35,026 nt of DNA, taken from Candidatus Moraniibacteriota bacterium. Lineage in GTDB: Bacteria > Patescibacteriota > Minisyncoccia > Moranbacterales > UBA1568. The position numbers and the translations under genes were made by a program. Under the pieces are notes generated by a model, which was given only the letters and a program-made list of their open reading frames with translations, searched no databases and had not been told where the DNA came from. Shown here piece by piece: positions 16,583 to 24,280 of this stretch. The stretch covers positions 1 to 35,026 of the forward strand of contig JACPGV010000006.1 of the NCBI GenBank assembly GCA_016182385.1. The letters are read 5' to 3'. Position 1 is the stretch's first letter; each line of letters starts with the position of its first letter.

Positions 16583-17761
16583 TTACAGATCACCTTCTTC
16601 AAAAGATCCCTGTCGTTCCGAAGAAAGTGCTGTGATACGAAACGGGCCATTTCCGGAAAAAGGTATCGCCTTCTTCGGTGTGGGTGAGATAATTTTTTCG
16701 GTCATTTCTTTTTCCGCCGGAAGAATATGCTTGGTAGAAAAACTGATACCCCCTCCCAAAGGGGGAGACGCTACTGGTGGTGCTACTGGCGATGCTAAGT
16801 CTTTTCGCGGCACAACAGGAAAGGCGGTTCCTCTTTGCATGACAATATCTCCCTCGGTATGATTCGGGAACGCTTTTTTTGGCGGAAGCGGGACGACTGT
16901 TTCCTCTCCCGCTCGTCGTACCGGAGAAAATGTAAAATGAACATCTTTTTCCTCTCCCACCTCCTTTTTCAAAGGAAGAAAACTCTTTGCCGAAGCGGAA
17001 AAACTCTCCTCAAAAGGCGGAAACACGATCTCTTGTCGCACCGTATCAATGGTGAGAGGAAAATTTTCTTCAATGGATTTCAACACGAAATTGACGTGTT
17101 CTCGATCTTCCGACGAAAGTTTTTTTCCGTTCTCCGAACGAAAAAGAAAATTGCCACGCTGAACACTGTCATGGTGTCCGACTCCCAATTCATCCCGGTA
17201 ATATTTGATCCAATTAACAAGCGACGGTCGCACCGGTGTTCTTTGTGTTTTCAGTTTAATTTTTTCCATCGTAATCGTCTGCTGACCAAGCATTTCATAC
17301 TGCGCCATTGCCTGAAGCAAGGGCAGGCTTACCGCCACTATTTGCGGTTTTTCCTCCTGTTCATCCTCTTCCGATTTCAATTTCGGTTTAATCGTCATAA
17401 TTTCTGTTCGGATGAATTCCGCGATTTCCCGTGCCTGATGAGGATCGCCCCCCATCGTCACGAGCACCGATCCGATTTTCGCTTCCGCCTGCTCTGGCGA
17501 CAACTCGCCGAAGAAAATTTTACGGATAAATAAACTAACGTATCCAATCGCCGTATCATTTAAACGAAAAAATTCTTGTATTTCTTCAACTTTATAAGGC
17601 AATTCATCTGATATCAGAATATCTCGAATTTCTTTCGACAAACCCTTAAACTTCTTCCAAAGCGCTCTTTCGTTATCTGGAGGCATCAAATCAGCCGTTC
17701 CTTCTTCAGAAACAAGCATCGGAAAATAAATGGTATGTTTGATTATTTCTTGCTTATTCAT
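16583..17761 (-). CDS. Conserved-looking unknown protein of the type IV locus (392 aa)
   Basis: The protein looks soluble, with no signal peptide or membrane helix. The N-terminal half is helical and acidic and carries an EDEQEEK linker (about 137-143). A compact region around RPSLVNWIKYYRDELGVG (about 178-195) leads into GNFLFRSENGKKLSSEDRE. The last 140 residues are Pro-rich and low complexity (PVAPPVASPPLGGG). The start at 17761 lies 21 nt after the VirB6-like gene. I recall similar proteins next to VirB6-like genes in CPR genomes but know no function. A cytoplasmic accessory protein of the secretion apparatus is plausible. Confidence 0.75.
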   Translation of the reverse strand: MNKQEIIKHTIYFPMLVSEEGTADLMPPDNERALWKKFKGLSKEIRDILISDELPYKVEEIQEFFRLNDTAIGYVSLFIRKIFFGELSPEQAEAKIGSVLVTMGGDPHQAREIAEFIRTEIMTIKPKLKSEEDEQEEKPQIVAVSLPLLQAMAQYEMLGQQTITMEKIKLKTQRTPVRPSLVNWIKYYRDELGVGHHDSVQRGNFLFRSENGKKLSSEDREHVNFVLKSIEENFPLTIDTVRQEIVFPPFEESFSASAKSFLPLKKEVGEEKDVHFTFSPVRRAGEETVVPLPPKKAFPNHTEGDIVMQRGTAFPVVPRKDLASPVAPPVASPPLGGGISFSTKHILPAEKEMTEKIISPTPKKAIPFSGNGPFRITALSSERQGSFEEGDL

Positions 17762-17782
17762 ACGTTCATTAATAAGACTACC

Positions 17783-19693
17783 TCAGGGTAAATCTGCCAG
17801 AATCTTCTGACGCCTTGAATCATTCGTGCCTGCCAATCCTGTCACATAATTGTTAGCCGCTCCCTGATTTACACTACCAGCCTTAAAAAGATCCTGCTTT
17901 GCCACATCTTCACTTTTCATTCCTTTCAAAATATCATTAACGGCATGGTCGCGAGAAAGTCCCGGATTCGCATCAATCTCAACTTCGACCAGAATATTCG
18001 TTTTTCCTTCTTTTTTAAGCTTCTTATCAAGCTCTTTCTTCACTTCTGGACCAAGAGCGGCCATATTCTTATACTGATCCAAACTCATTCCATCAAGTGC
18101 CTCTCCCTTCGTTTTCTTAATAAGTTCCTTAATTTTTTCCGCCTGTACATTGGCATCAGGATTTGCGGCTTTAATCGCTTCTATCGCATTGTGTAATTCA
18201 TTCGCATTATTAAACTTCTCTTTCTTTAAAAGAAGATTGGCCGCTGCTTCTTTTTCTGCTGCACTATACTTTTTGCTATTTGCAGGATTGATTATCTCTT
18301 TCATCGCGGTTTCGCTCGTACGCATTTCTTCCATTTCTTTTTCCTTTTCAGCGACTTTCTTATTGTGTTGATTTTCAATAACCCTCGCTTTTCCATCAGC
18401 TCCACCGGACGCATAGCCTTTATATTGCTCTTCTTTTTTCTTACTTATATCAGAATACGTCTTCGGCATGACCCATTTAGCAATCTTACTGTTTTCTGCG
18501 CGTTCTTTTAATCCAGCCGCTGTACCACGTGTCCAAGCATTATTCGTTATCGGATTATTATATGTCTTCTTCCCCATCCACTTGGCGAATTTTTCTCCCT
18601 TACCCGATATCGTACCTGCGCCGGCGATAGAAAATTTATTGGCAAGACCGATAGTAAACCAAAGCAAAACAATAGGGATGGCATATGTGGCTATGGCCGT
18701 AATAAGAGTGGTGCTATTGTGGGTGCTATTCTGGGCGGCAACCGACTGAACACTCTTGAAAATTTCATCACCTTTCATCTCCTGAAGAAACCGCACGCTT
18801 ATAAGCATCATGAGCATGGCCGCCGGACCAAAAAGCGCGTATTGCCAAAAATTATCCCACCACATTTTGGAATACTTCTCCATTCCGGGAATAATTGACG
18901 CCGCAAATCCAACCGAAGAAAAAATAACAAGGATAAGAAGAGCTATCAGCCGCACCACCATCATCGCCGCAAGGACGAGAAAAGAAACGGCCATGATAAA
19001 AATAAAAACTATACCCAACAAAATATCTGAAATATCAGGCCCACTTCCTTTCCCCTTCAAAAGAATATTCTCAATTTTTGAAGCGGAAAAATAACTCCCC
19101 AGTCCGCCCGATCTATCTAAAGAGGTGATTTGATTGGCAAAAAAATACATCGGCACATTGGTCGCGTCGATAAGCACACGCGAAACGGGAAAGCTAAAAT
19201 TCACAAAAAGTGCCGCCAAAACGAGACTCAGCAAAGCTTTCTTGAAATCCTTCTGAATCTGAAAAACCACCGTAAAGGCGATATACAAAAGAGTAAGAAT
19301 AAAAAAAAGATTAAAAAAATCCCGTACGAATTTCCATAAATCATAAACGCTCTGCAAATTGAAAAGCTGGGCGACATGGTCCGGTCTGATGGCATAATTA
19401 AAAAGCGTGACTGCGGCAGTCAAAAAAATAGAAAATAACAAAAAAATACTATAAAGAATTTCTTTAACGACAGCAACTATCGGGGAAAATATGTCCGTCC
19501 AAGACCAACCACCAGAAGATGGTTTTACTGGGTCATCAACGTAGGGCATATATCCATCAGAAAGTGATTGAGCATTTACCAACTCACTGCCACCAAAAAA
19601 TAAGAAAAGAGAAAAAACAAAAAAAAGAGCCACAAAAAAACCGTAAAAATACTGTCGCTGTTTTTTCTTTTTTTGTTCACCCAAAAAGTTCAT
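17783..19693 (-). CDS. VirB6/TrbL-like polytopic membrane protein with long charged tail
   Basis: This 636-aa protein is the probable inner-membrane channel subunit of the type IV-like machine. After an N-terminal membrane or signal segment (about 17-40) come about six more helices up to about residue 365, including the WKFVRDFFNLFFILTLLYIA region and a long VirB6-like helix block. From about 390 on it becomes a soluble, Lys/Glu-rich helical tail of about 240 residues, ending GLAGTNDSRRQKILADLP. It is the first gene of the locus and has its own promoter-like element at 19741-19746. Confidence 0.85.
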   Translation of the reverse strand: MNFLGEQKKKKQRQYFYGFFVALFFVFSLFLFFGGSELVNAQSLSDGYMPYVDDPVKPSSGGWSWTDIFSPIVAVVKEILYSIFLLFSIFLTAAVTLFNYAIRPDHVAQLFNLQSVYDLWKFVRDFFNLFFILTLLYIAFTVVFQIQKDFKKALLSLVLAALFVNFSFPVSRVLIDATNVPMYFFANQITSLDRSGGLGSYFSASKIENILLKGKGSGPDISDILLGIVFIFIMAVSFLVLAAMMVVRLIALLILVIFSSVGFAASIIPGMEKYSKMWWDNFWQYALFGPAAMLMMLISVRFLQEMKGDEIFKSVQSVAAQNSTHNSTTLITAIATYAIPIVLLWFTIGLANKFSIAGAGTISGKGEKFAKWMGKKTYNNPITNNAWTRGTAAGLKERAENSKIAKWVMPKTYSDISKKKEEQYKGYASGGADGKARVIENQHNKKVAEKEKEMEEMRTSETAMKEIINPANSKKYSAAEKEAAANLLLKKEKFNNANELHNAIEAIKAANPDANVQAEKIKELIKKTKGEALDGMSLDQYKNMAALGPEVKKELDKKLKKEGKTNILVEVEIDANPGLSRDHAVNDILKGMKSEDVAKQDLFKAGSVNQGAANNYVTGLAGTNDSRRQKILADLP

Positions 19694-19697
19694 AGTC

Positions 19698-19726
19698 GCT
19701 ACGACAAGAAACCGTCAAAAAGACGG
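19698..19726 (-). promoter_or_regulatory. Two small hairpins in the VirB6-like gene leader
   Basis: Within the predicted 5' leader, CCGTC/GACGG (19712-19726, 5-nt loop) and GTCG/CGAC (about 19698-19708) can fold just in front of the ATG at 19693. They may tune translation of the first gene of the locus. There is no T-run, so they are not terminators. Confidence 0.35.
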
Positions 19727-19740
19727 AAAATATCATTCGT

Positions 19741-19746
19741 AGTATA
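19741..19746 (-). promoter_or_regulatory. Extended -10 (TGGTATACT) of the type IV locus
   Basis: TATACT on the minus strand carries TGG directly upstream and would start transcription about 40 nt before the ATG at 19693. No clear -35 is visible. The same TGGTATACT occurs at 26240 and 34378. Confidence 0.5.
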
Positions 19747-19781
19747 CCATAAAATATTTGTGAAAAGTAGCAAAAAATAAG

Positions 19782-19805
19782 AAAAAACAGATCGATTGAT
19801 CTGTT
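19782..19805 (-). terminator. Intrinsic terminator after the AbiEii-like gene
   Basis: An 8-bp stem (AACAGATC/GATCTGTT) with a 4-nt loop is followed by six T residues on the minus strand. It lies about 85 bp beyond the stop at 19890 and before the promoter of the type IV locus, insulating the two. Confidence 0.75.
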
Positions 19806-19889
19806 GCCACTATTCCAGAAACAAAAACATCCGTGTCTCCCTCATAAAAAACTTCTTATGCCGCAACGAGCATTAAAAACATGCTCTCA

Positions 19890-20522
19890 TCATAGGCCAT
19901 CTTCCACACTCAATCGTTTTAGTTCCGACCGAATGTATTCATCATCAATTTGAAACCCCGGACGAAATGAAACCGCTTCCGAATAATCAATATCCTCAAA
20001 ATATGCCAATGCCGCGCGAAAAACCTTCTCATTAAATTCATTTCCGAACATCATTTCAGCTCTTTTTATTATCTCAACAAGCGTATGAGATCGTGAAAGT
20101 ATAAAATACAAATCGATATAATCCTTCCATTTTGATCGACGACCAAGCGCGTAGGCCTTCATAGCGGCAAGCGTCAAAAGATCCGGCACTCGTGCAATAT
20201 CCTCAAATAAAAGAAATTTATCAAACGGGAATGGATAACACAAAAAAGTTACTTTTACACCTCGCACAACCACCGTATATTCATCCTCATTTTTTACAAG
20301 AACGCTAAAATCTTTATCAACTTCTGAAAGTTTCTTTCGAAGTATATTGATATTGAGATCATCGGTCGTAAATAAATCAAAATCTATAGATTCCCTATGT
20401 CCAATATGGAGAGCAATCGCCGTGCCTCCACATAAAAAGAATTTTGGACAAAAATTCTTGATAAGAGGAAAAAGCGCCTGCTGTGACGAAGAAAAAATTT
20501 CTTTATGAAGCATGGTGATCAA
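19890..20522 (-). CDS. AbiEii/AbiGii-type nucleotidyltransferase toxin-like protein
   Basis: This 210-aa protein belongs to the nucleotidyltransferase-fold toxin class. Its N-terminal signature is CGGTAIALHIGHRESIDFDLF (about 31-51), with the catalytic-type GG and the Asp pair (about 47 and 49). LLTLAAMKAYALGRRSKWKDYIDLYFIL is the typical later Lys/Arg/Asp block, with Lys and Asp residues expected in the active site. The stop of the upstream partner gene lies inside its first codons (overlap of about 20 bp), so the two are translationally coupled. Start at 20522 or the ATG at 20513. Such toxins modify tRNA or nucleotides in studied cases; the target here is not known. Confidence 0.85.
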   Translation of the reverse strand: MITMLHKEIFSSSQQALFPLIKNFCPKFFLCGGTAIALHIGHRESIDFDLFTTDDLNINILRKKLSEVDKDFSVLVKNEDEYTVVVRGVKVTFLCYPFPFDKFLLFEDIARVPDLLTLAAMKAYALGRRSKWKDYIDLYFILSRSHTLVEIIKRAEMMFGNEFNEKVFRAALAYFEDIDYSEAVSFRPGFQIDDEYIRSELKRLSVEDGL

Positions 20523-20772
20523 AATAAAGTTGAAAAAAATTCTTTATCTCCGGACGATAATTCGTCCGTGGCAAAGAGGCTTTTTGATGAAAATCCAACG
20601 CTACCCGTTTCACTCCAAGTATATGAATGAGTTCTTGAACGTCTTTCCATGTACCATAATTAAGCGTGTGCTCAACAATAGAATCTTCCGAAAGGTGTTC
20701 GAGGTTTCCCGCATACCACACAAGATGCGAACGGGACTGAATAAACTGATGCAGCGGATCAAATGAAGTCAT
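20503..20772 (-). CDS. Small partner of the AbiEii-like protein, probable antitoxin
   Basis: This is an 89-aa soluble protein with the pattern LSEDSIVEHTLNYGTWKDVQELIHILG and a later RPEIKNFFQLYF. It resembles the small helical partner proteins (DUF6922-like) encoded directly upstream of AbiEii-type toxins, rather than the winged-helix AbiEi. The assignment as antitoxin rests on that position and the overlap with the downstream gene. A clear Shine-Dalgarno (AAAAGGA) precedes the ATG at 20772, and the promoter sits in the 64-bp repeat just upstream. Confidence 0.7.
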   Translation of the reverse strand: MTSFDPLHQFIQSRSHLVWYAGNLEHLSEDSIVEHTLNYGTWKDVQELIHILGVKRVALDFHQKASLPRTNYRPEIKNFFQLYFDHHAS

Positions 20773-20794
20773 TGGTTCCTTTTAAAGTACTTTC

Positions 20795-20858
20795 ATTATA
20801 TCACAAATTTTGCCTTTTTACAAGCAAAATTCTAATAAATAAACCCTTTGATAGCACG
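20795..20858 (-). repeat. 64-bp direct repeat, copy 1 (promoter plus relic of a gene end)
   Basis: This copy matches 21525-21588 with a single mismatch (20831 T against 21561 C). Read on the minus strand it contains the last codons and stop of the LysM-CHAP gene, then a small stem-loop, then a promoter (TTGTAA, 17 nt, TATAAT). In this copy the coding part is a stranded fragment, since the gene itself ends in copy 2. The TATAAT at 20795-20800 drives the antitoxin gene at 20772. Confidence 0.93.
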
Positions 20859-20863
20859 CGGAA

Positions 20864-21202
20864 TTACTTAGAAATCTCTTCAAGCTTCTTTCTGAGCGGA
20901 CAAATATCCACTTTGTACGTATCCCACACAACCTTGTTACTCACATCAAAATATTCGTGGATAAGAAAATTACGCATATCTTTAGCCTCCTGATAGGGCA
21001 AAAAGATGTGTTTTTCACGAAATTCTTTTGAAAAACTGTCCATCGCTTCGCCTATGACAGCAATCTGCCGTACTGCCAAATTGACAAACAAGTCATTTTT
21101 CAAAAATTCTTCTTCGGAAATGTCTCCCAAATGCCGATCGAGAAGTGTGATAGCATCAAGAATATGTTTCACTCTGATACAATCTTTTTCATTTTCGCTC
21201 AT
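20864..21202 (-). CDS. HEPN-domain toxin-like protein (HepT/DUF86 family)
   Basis: This 112-aa all-helical protein carries the RX4HXY motif typical of HepT-type RNases: R77, H82, Y84 in MRNFLIHEYF. In the studied HepT/MntA pair the toxin is an RNase and the partner nucleotidyltransferase adds AMP to the motif tyrosine; here that Tyr is present. Its start overlaps the MNT gene by 14 bp. The stop lies only 5 bp from repeat copy 1, so almost all the sequence between the repeats is this two-gene module. Confidence 0.9.
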   Translation of the reverse strand: MSENEKDCIRVKHILDAITLLDRHLGDISEEEFLKNDLFVNLAVRQIAVIGEAMDSFSKEFREKHIFLPYQEAKDMRNFLIHEYFDVSNKVVWDTYKVDICPLRKKLEEISK

Positions 21203-21503
21203 AAATTGTTTCGGATTCGGAAAGCACTTCGTCGCGGAAGTATTTGCTTAGTCCGTCTTTTGGTACAAGATCAACCTTTTTCCCGGTATTCTGTTCAAGA
21301 AACCGCAACATATGAGACATTTTGAAAAATCCGACGCGCGCGCCCGGCTGAAATTCGACGAGAATATCAACATCACTCCGCTCTGTCGCTGTACCGTGAA
21401 GCTGTGATCCAAAAAGAGCCAATCTTTTTATTGCTTCTTTGTGCGGAAAAACGTCAATTTGCGAAATAATTTTCTTTTTTAAATCATCTTTTCTCATACT
21501 CAT
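21189..21503 (-). CDS. MNT-domain minimal nucleotidyltransferase, MntA-like antitoxin
   Basis: This 104-aa protein has the minimal nucleotidyltransferase signature GSX10DXD: GS at about 32-33 and DVD at about 44-46 within FGSQLHGTATERSDVDILVEF. It is the cognate partner of HepT-type HEPN proteins, which it is known to inactivate by AMPylation in studied pairs. It is first in the module, starting at the ATG at 21503, about 15 nt after the start expected from the promoter in repeat copy 2, with no strong Shine-Dalgarno. Confidence 0.9.
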   Translation of the reverse strand: MSMRKDDLKKKIISQIDVFPHKEAIKRLALFGSQLHGTATERSDVDILVEFQPGARVGFFKMSHMLRFLEQNTGKKVDLVPKDGLSKYFRDEVLSESETIYERK

Positions 21504-21524
21504 TCACAGATTCATTACCCTACT

Positions 21525-21588
21525 ATTATATCACAAATTTTGCCTTTTTACAAGCAAAATCCTAATAAATAAACCCTTTGATAGCACG
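21525..21588 (-). repeat. 64-bp direct repeat, copy 2 (overlaps the LysM-CHAP gene end)
   Basis: This is the second copy of the repeat at 20795-20858. Bases 21562-21588 are the real 3' end of the LysM-CHAP gene. The TTGTAA and TATAAT boxes (TATAAT at 21525-21530) drive the HEPN/MNT module. Confidence 0.93.
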
Positions 21589-22875
21589 AGAAGAAGCGGA
21601 AAGGGTGCGGCGATTGGTTTTTCCCCACTTCACATAATTCATTTCACTCACCGTAATAGTGTCCCCGCTTACTTTTTCAACATACGCCACATGACCATAC
21701 CGACGATCTTCCGTCGTTACCATAATAGAGCCAACGGTCGGCTTACGACCAGTCTTGTATCCAAGCGCTTTGGCTTTGTACAACCATGTTCCGGCATTCC
21801 CGCTCCAGGGAACATAGCGTTTTTGTGACACATACCACGTACACCAACCAAAAGGGAAACGATGTCCGGTACCCGGCTTCCCTCCGAGTGTCCGATATCC
21901 GGAAGAAATATCCGTAGCTGTTCCACCTGTCGATGTGGCATACTGTCGACGTTCAAGACCGCTTGACGGGGTCTCCTGACGAACCGGGGTTTCTTTTTGT
22001 CCGTCCGGAATGATGATACTGTCTCCCACGCGTAACTCTCCGTTAGCCGGCAAACTATTGAAAGAAATGATTTTTTCCTTATCGGCCTTATATTTGGCCG
22101 CAAGAGCATCAAGCGTATCGCTCGCCACGACGGTATGTGAAAGACCAGCTACCGGCAAAATGAATATCTGATCATCCGGTTTAATCTGATCGACATTATC
22201 GATATCATTCGCCCACAAAATCGTACTCACCGTAATTCCAAACTTCGCCGCGATACCGGAAACCGTATCGCCGGAAGCAACCGTATAAATCTTTACATCC
22301 TCGTTTTCTTCAGACTCTTTCGGATAACTTCCAGACCACGATGAAAGCATCAAAGGATCATTTGTGTTGCCTCCCTGCGCATCAAACAAAGAAGTATTAT
22401 CCCGCTCTTCCGGGTCAACCGCCGTCGGCGCGCTGGCAAGCGGCACGAGAGAAAGATTATCTTTTTGGTCAACCTGGGCTACAATACGGCGTTTAGCGAT
22501 CGCCGAATCTTCACTCACAACCTGCTTTCCGGCATAACCGAAAAGAAGACTATCAAAATCCTTTCCTTGGGCAAAATTGCTCGCGGAAACCAAAAGGGCG
22601 CTTGAAGCAACGATTGAAAAAGCTGAATAATTTCTAAAAATACGTACGACTCGATAGCCAGATGCCTCCTTGAGAAAAAGAAGAAACTTCGTTTGCCATT
22701 GATGAACACGCGTTTGCCACTTTATGTGCTTGATATGCGTCTCAACGCTCTCCTCTCCTTTTCCGGTATGAGAAAAAGTGTGTCGGGCCTTCTGTCCACT
22801 TGCCCGAAAACGTCGCCAGAGAGAAGTAAATTTGCTTTGAGTACCGATAAGACTCTCGCCTTTCAATTGATACAT
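21562..22875 (-). CDS. LysM-CHAP cell-wall hydrolase-like protein
   Basis: This 437-aa cell-wall enzyme would be exported. A basic N-terminal region (about 1-80) and a membrane segment (about 83-101) precede a linker. Two LysM peptidoglycan-binding repeats follow (about 196-240, with YTVASGDTVSGIAAKFGI, and about 246-290). A CHAP/NlpC-type amidase domain (about 335-437) ends it. The likely catalytic Cys is C345 in GWCTWYV and the His is H395 in YGHVAYVE. It may remodel peptidoglycan during division or at the cell surface. It has its own consensus-like promoter at 22947-22975. An AAGGA lies directly against the ATG, too close for an ideal site. Its last codons are duplicated 730 bp downstream. 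Confidence 0.9.
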   Translation of the reverse strand: MYQLKGESLIGTQSKFTSLWRRFRASGQKARHTFSHTGKGEESVETHIKHIKWQTRVHQWQTKFLLFLKEASGYRVVRIFRNYSAFSIVASSALLVSASNFAQGKDFDSLLFGYAGKQVVSEDSAIAKRRIVAQVDQKDNLSLVPLASAPTAVDPEERDNTSLFDAQGGNTNDPLMLSSWSGSYPKESEENEDVKIYTVASGDTVSGIAAKFGITVSTILWANDIDNVDQIKPDDQIFILPVAGLSHTVVASDTLDALAAKYKADKEKIISFNSLPANGELRVGDSIIIPDGQKETPVRQETPSSGLERRQYATSTGGTATDISSGYRTLGGKPGTGHRFPFGWCTWYVSQKRYVPWSGNAGTWLYKAKALGYKTGRKPTVGSIMVTTEDRRYGHVAYVEKVSGDTITVSEMNYVKWGKTNRRTLSASSRAIKGFIY

Positions 22876-22946
22876 TCCTTAAGAGTGCCGTTTCAAAAAC
22901 AACGTAAGTCACCTATCGGGAATTTATCCTAATTTTTACAAAGTTC

Positions 22947-22975
22947 AGTATAGCCAATAAAGTGGTTTCCGTCAA
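22947..22975 (-). promoter_or_regulatory. Sigma70-type promoter of the LysM-CHAP gene
   Basis: On the minus strand TTGACG (22970-22975) and TATACT (22947-22952) are 17 nt apart. The leader is about 65 nt. The 332-bp gap 22876-23207 otherwise holds an AT-rich palindrome (23017-23041) and the recombinase promoter. Confidence 0.75.
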
Positions 22976-23113
22976 TGAAAAAATGACTATTTTTCTCGTT
23001 TTTTGCTTTTATTAAGCCTTTTTTTATTATTTAAAAAAAGGTGTTTTCCTTACAAAACAGGATTTTTTTCATCAGGATGCCTTTTCACCTTTTCAATGTG
23101 AAAAACTCTTTCT

Positions 23114-23124
23114 TGTGATACAAT
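23114..23124 (+). promoter_or_regulatory. Extended -10 (TGATACAAT) before the Xer-type recombinase
   Basis: TACAAT at 23119-23124 is preceded by TTGTGA, giving the TG extension. There is no good -35. The leader to the ATG at 23208 would be about 75 nt. Confidence 0.45.
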
Positions 23125-23207
23125 ATCCATGTCTTCTAATGTAAAAAATTGAGTTTTCCTTTTAAAAAATTTCTCCAAACTCGCGCAATATTTTTTTGAT
23201 CAAAAAT

Positions 23208-24182
23208 ATGCATATCCCCTCTCAACAACAAAAAATTCCTTTTTTGAAGCCAAAAAATGATATCGAAGGATACGCCAAAAATTTTCTTGAACATCTGGAA
23301 ATCGAAATGAATCGTTCTCCGCGCACACTGAAAAATTACGCCGACACCCTTTCTTGTTTTTTCACTTGGGGAAACATCAAAAAACCAAAAGATATCACTG
23401 CTCATACCATACGTGAATACCGTCTTTATCTCAATCGAAAGGTATCGCGACGTGGTACAACCCTCAAAAAAAACACTCAGGCTTACCACGCGATTGTTCT
23501 GCGTACTTTTCTGAAATATCTTGCCAAACAAGATATTCTCGTCCTGGCGGCCGAAAAAATCGAGGTGGGAAAACTCCCCGATCGACAAGTGGATTTTCTC
23601 GAATATGAAGAAGTGGAACGCCTTCTTCTTGCCCCTCAAGGAAACAACGTGCGAATATTTCGTGACAAAGCCATTTTGGAACTCCTCTTTTCTTCAGGAT
23701 TGCGCGTTTCCGAGCTTGTTTCTCTCGATCGTTATCACCTCAACTTGGAGAAAGAAGAATTCAGCGTACGCGGTAAAGGAGGGAAGCTCCGCATTGTTTT
23801 CCTCTCTTCTTCTGCACAAAAAGCACTCACGCTCTATCTTCATCACCGCGCGGATGTCGATCCGGCCCTCTTCGTTTCTCACGGCAAAAAAGGACTGGTC
23901 AATAAAAAAAATAAAGATCGTTCCACCTTGCGATTGACAGCGCGAAGCGTTGCCCGCATCGTCAAATACTATGCCAAAAAAGCCGGCATCACGAAAGATG
24001 TTCATCCTCATACCCTCCGTCACAGCTTTGCTACCGATCTCCTTATAAACGGTGCCGATATCCGCAGTGTCCAGTCCATGCTTGGTCACGCGTCTATCAC
24101 CACTACCCAAATTTATACCCACATTACCAACGAACGCCTCAAAGAGGTTCATAAAAACTTCCACGGAAAAAGAAAAAAATAA
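23208..24182 (+). CDS. Tyrosine recombinase, XerC/XerD family
   Basis: This 324-aa enzyme performs site-specific recombination, most simply chromosome dimer resolution. I start at the ATG at 23208; an in-frame TTG at 23196 would add four residues. The N-terminal SAM-like core-binding domain (about 20-110) precedes the catalytic domain. The full catalytic set is visible: R166 (SGLRVSEL), K193 (GKGGKLR), H268 and R271 (HPHTLRHSFAT), H294 (LGHASITTTQ) and the nucleophile Y303 (IYTH). It ends at a bidirectional terminator. No mobile-element neighbours suggest an integrase, and it is the usual XerD length, so a housekeeping role is favoured. Confidence 0.93.
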   Translation: MHIPSQQQKIPFLKPKNDIEGYAKNFLEHLEIEMNRSPRTLKNYADTLSCFFTWGNIKKPKDITAHTIREYRLYLNRKVSRRGTTLKKNTQAYHAIVLRTFLKYLAKQDILVLAAEKIEVGKLPDRQVDFLEYEEVERLLLAPQGNNVRIFRDKAILELLFSSGLRVSELVSLDRYHLNLEKEEFSVRGKGGKLRIVFLSSSAQKALTLYLHHRADVDPALFVSHGKKGLVNKKNKDRSTLRLTARSVARIVKYYAKKAGITKDVHPHTLRHSFATDLLINGADIRSVQSMLGHASITTTQIYTHITNERLKEVHKNFHGKRKK

Positions 24183-24230
24183 CCGCTACAAGCTCCGAAA
24201 AAAAGTCTTTTTTTCTCTCTTTATTCGACA

Positions 24231-24261
24231 ACAAAAAACGCCCTCTTCGGACGTTTTTTGT
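24231..24261. terminator. Bidirectional intrinsic terminator between recombinase and vWA gene
   Basis: ACAAAAAACG pairs with CGTTTTTTGT around an 11-nt loop that can itself pair partly. A- and T-runs on both arms let it work on either strand between the convergent genes ending at 24182 and 24281. Confidence 0.85.
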
Positions 24262-24280
24262 TTCCTCTCTTCCAAAAACA

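Noticed and set aside
23017-23041. AT-rich palindrome read as a terminator or origin element
   Set aside because: The stem is nearly all A-T with no GC core, so it is weak as a terminator; no DnaA boxes or iterons are visible around it.
23129-23152. Seven-codon frame in the recombinase leader
   Set aside because: It lies at the predicted transcript start without a ribosome site; chance is likely.
23208-24182. Xer-type recombinase as integrase of a mobile element
   Set aside because: Length and motifs fit a housekeeping XerC/D and no attachment repeats or phage/plasmid genes flank it.
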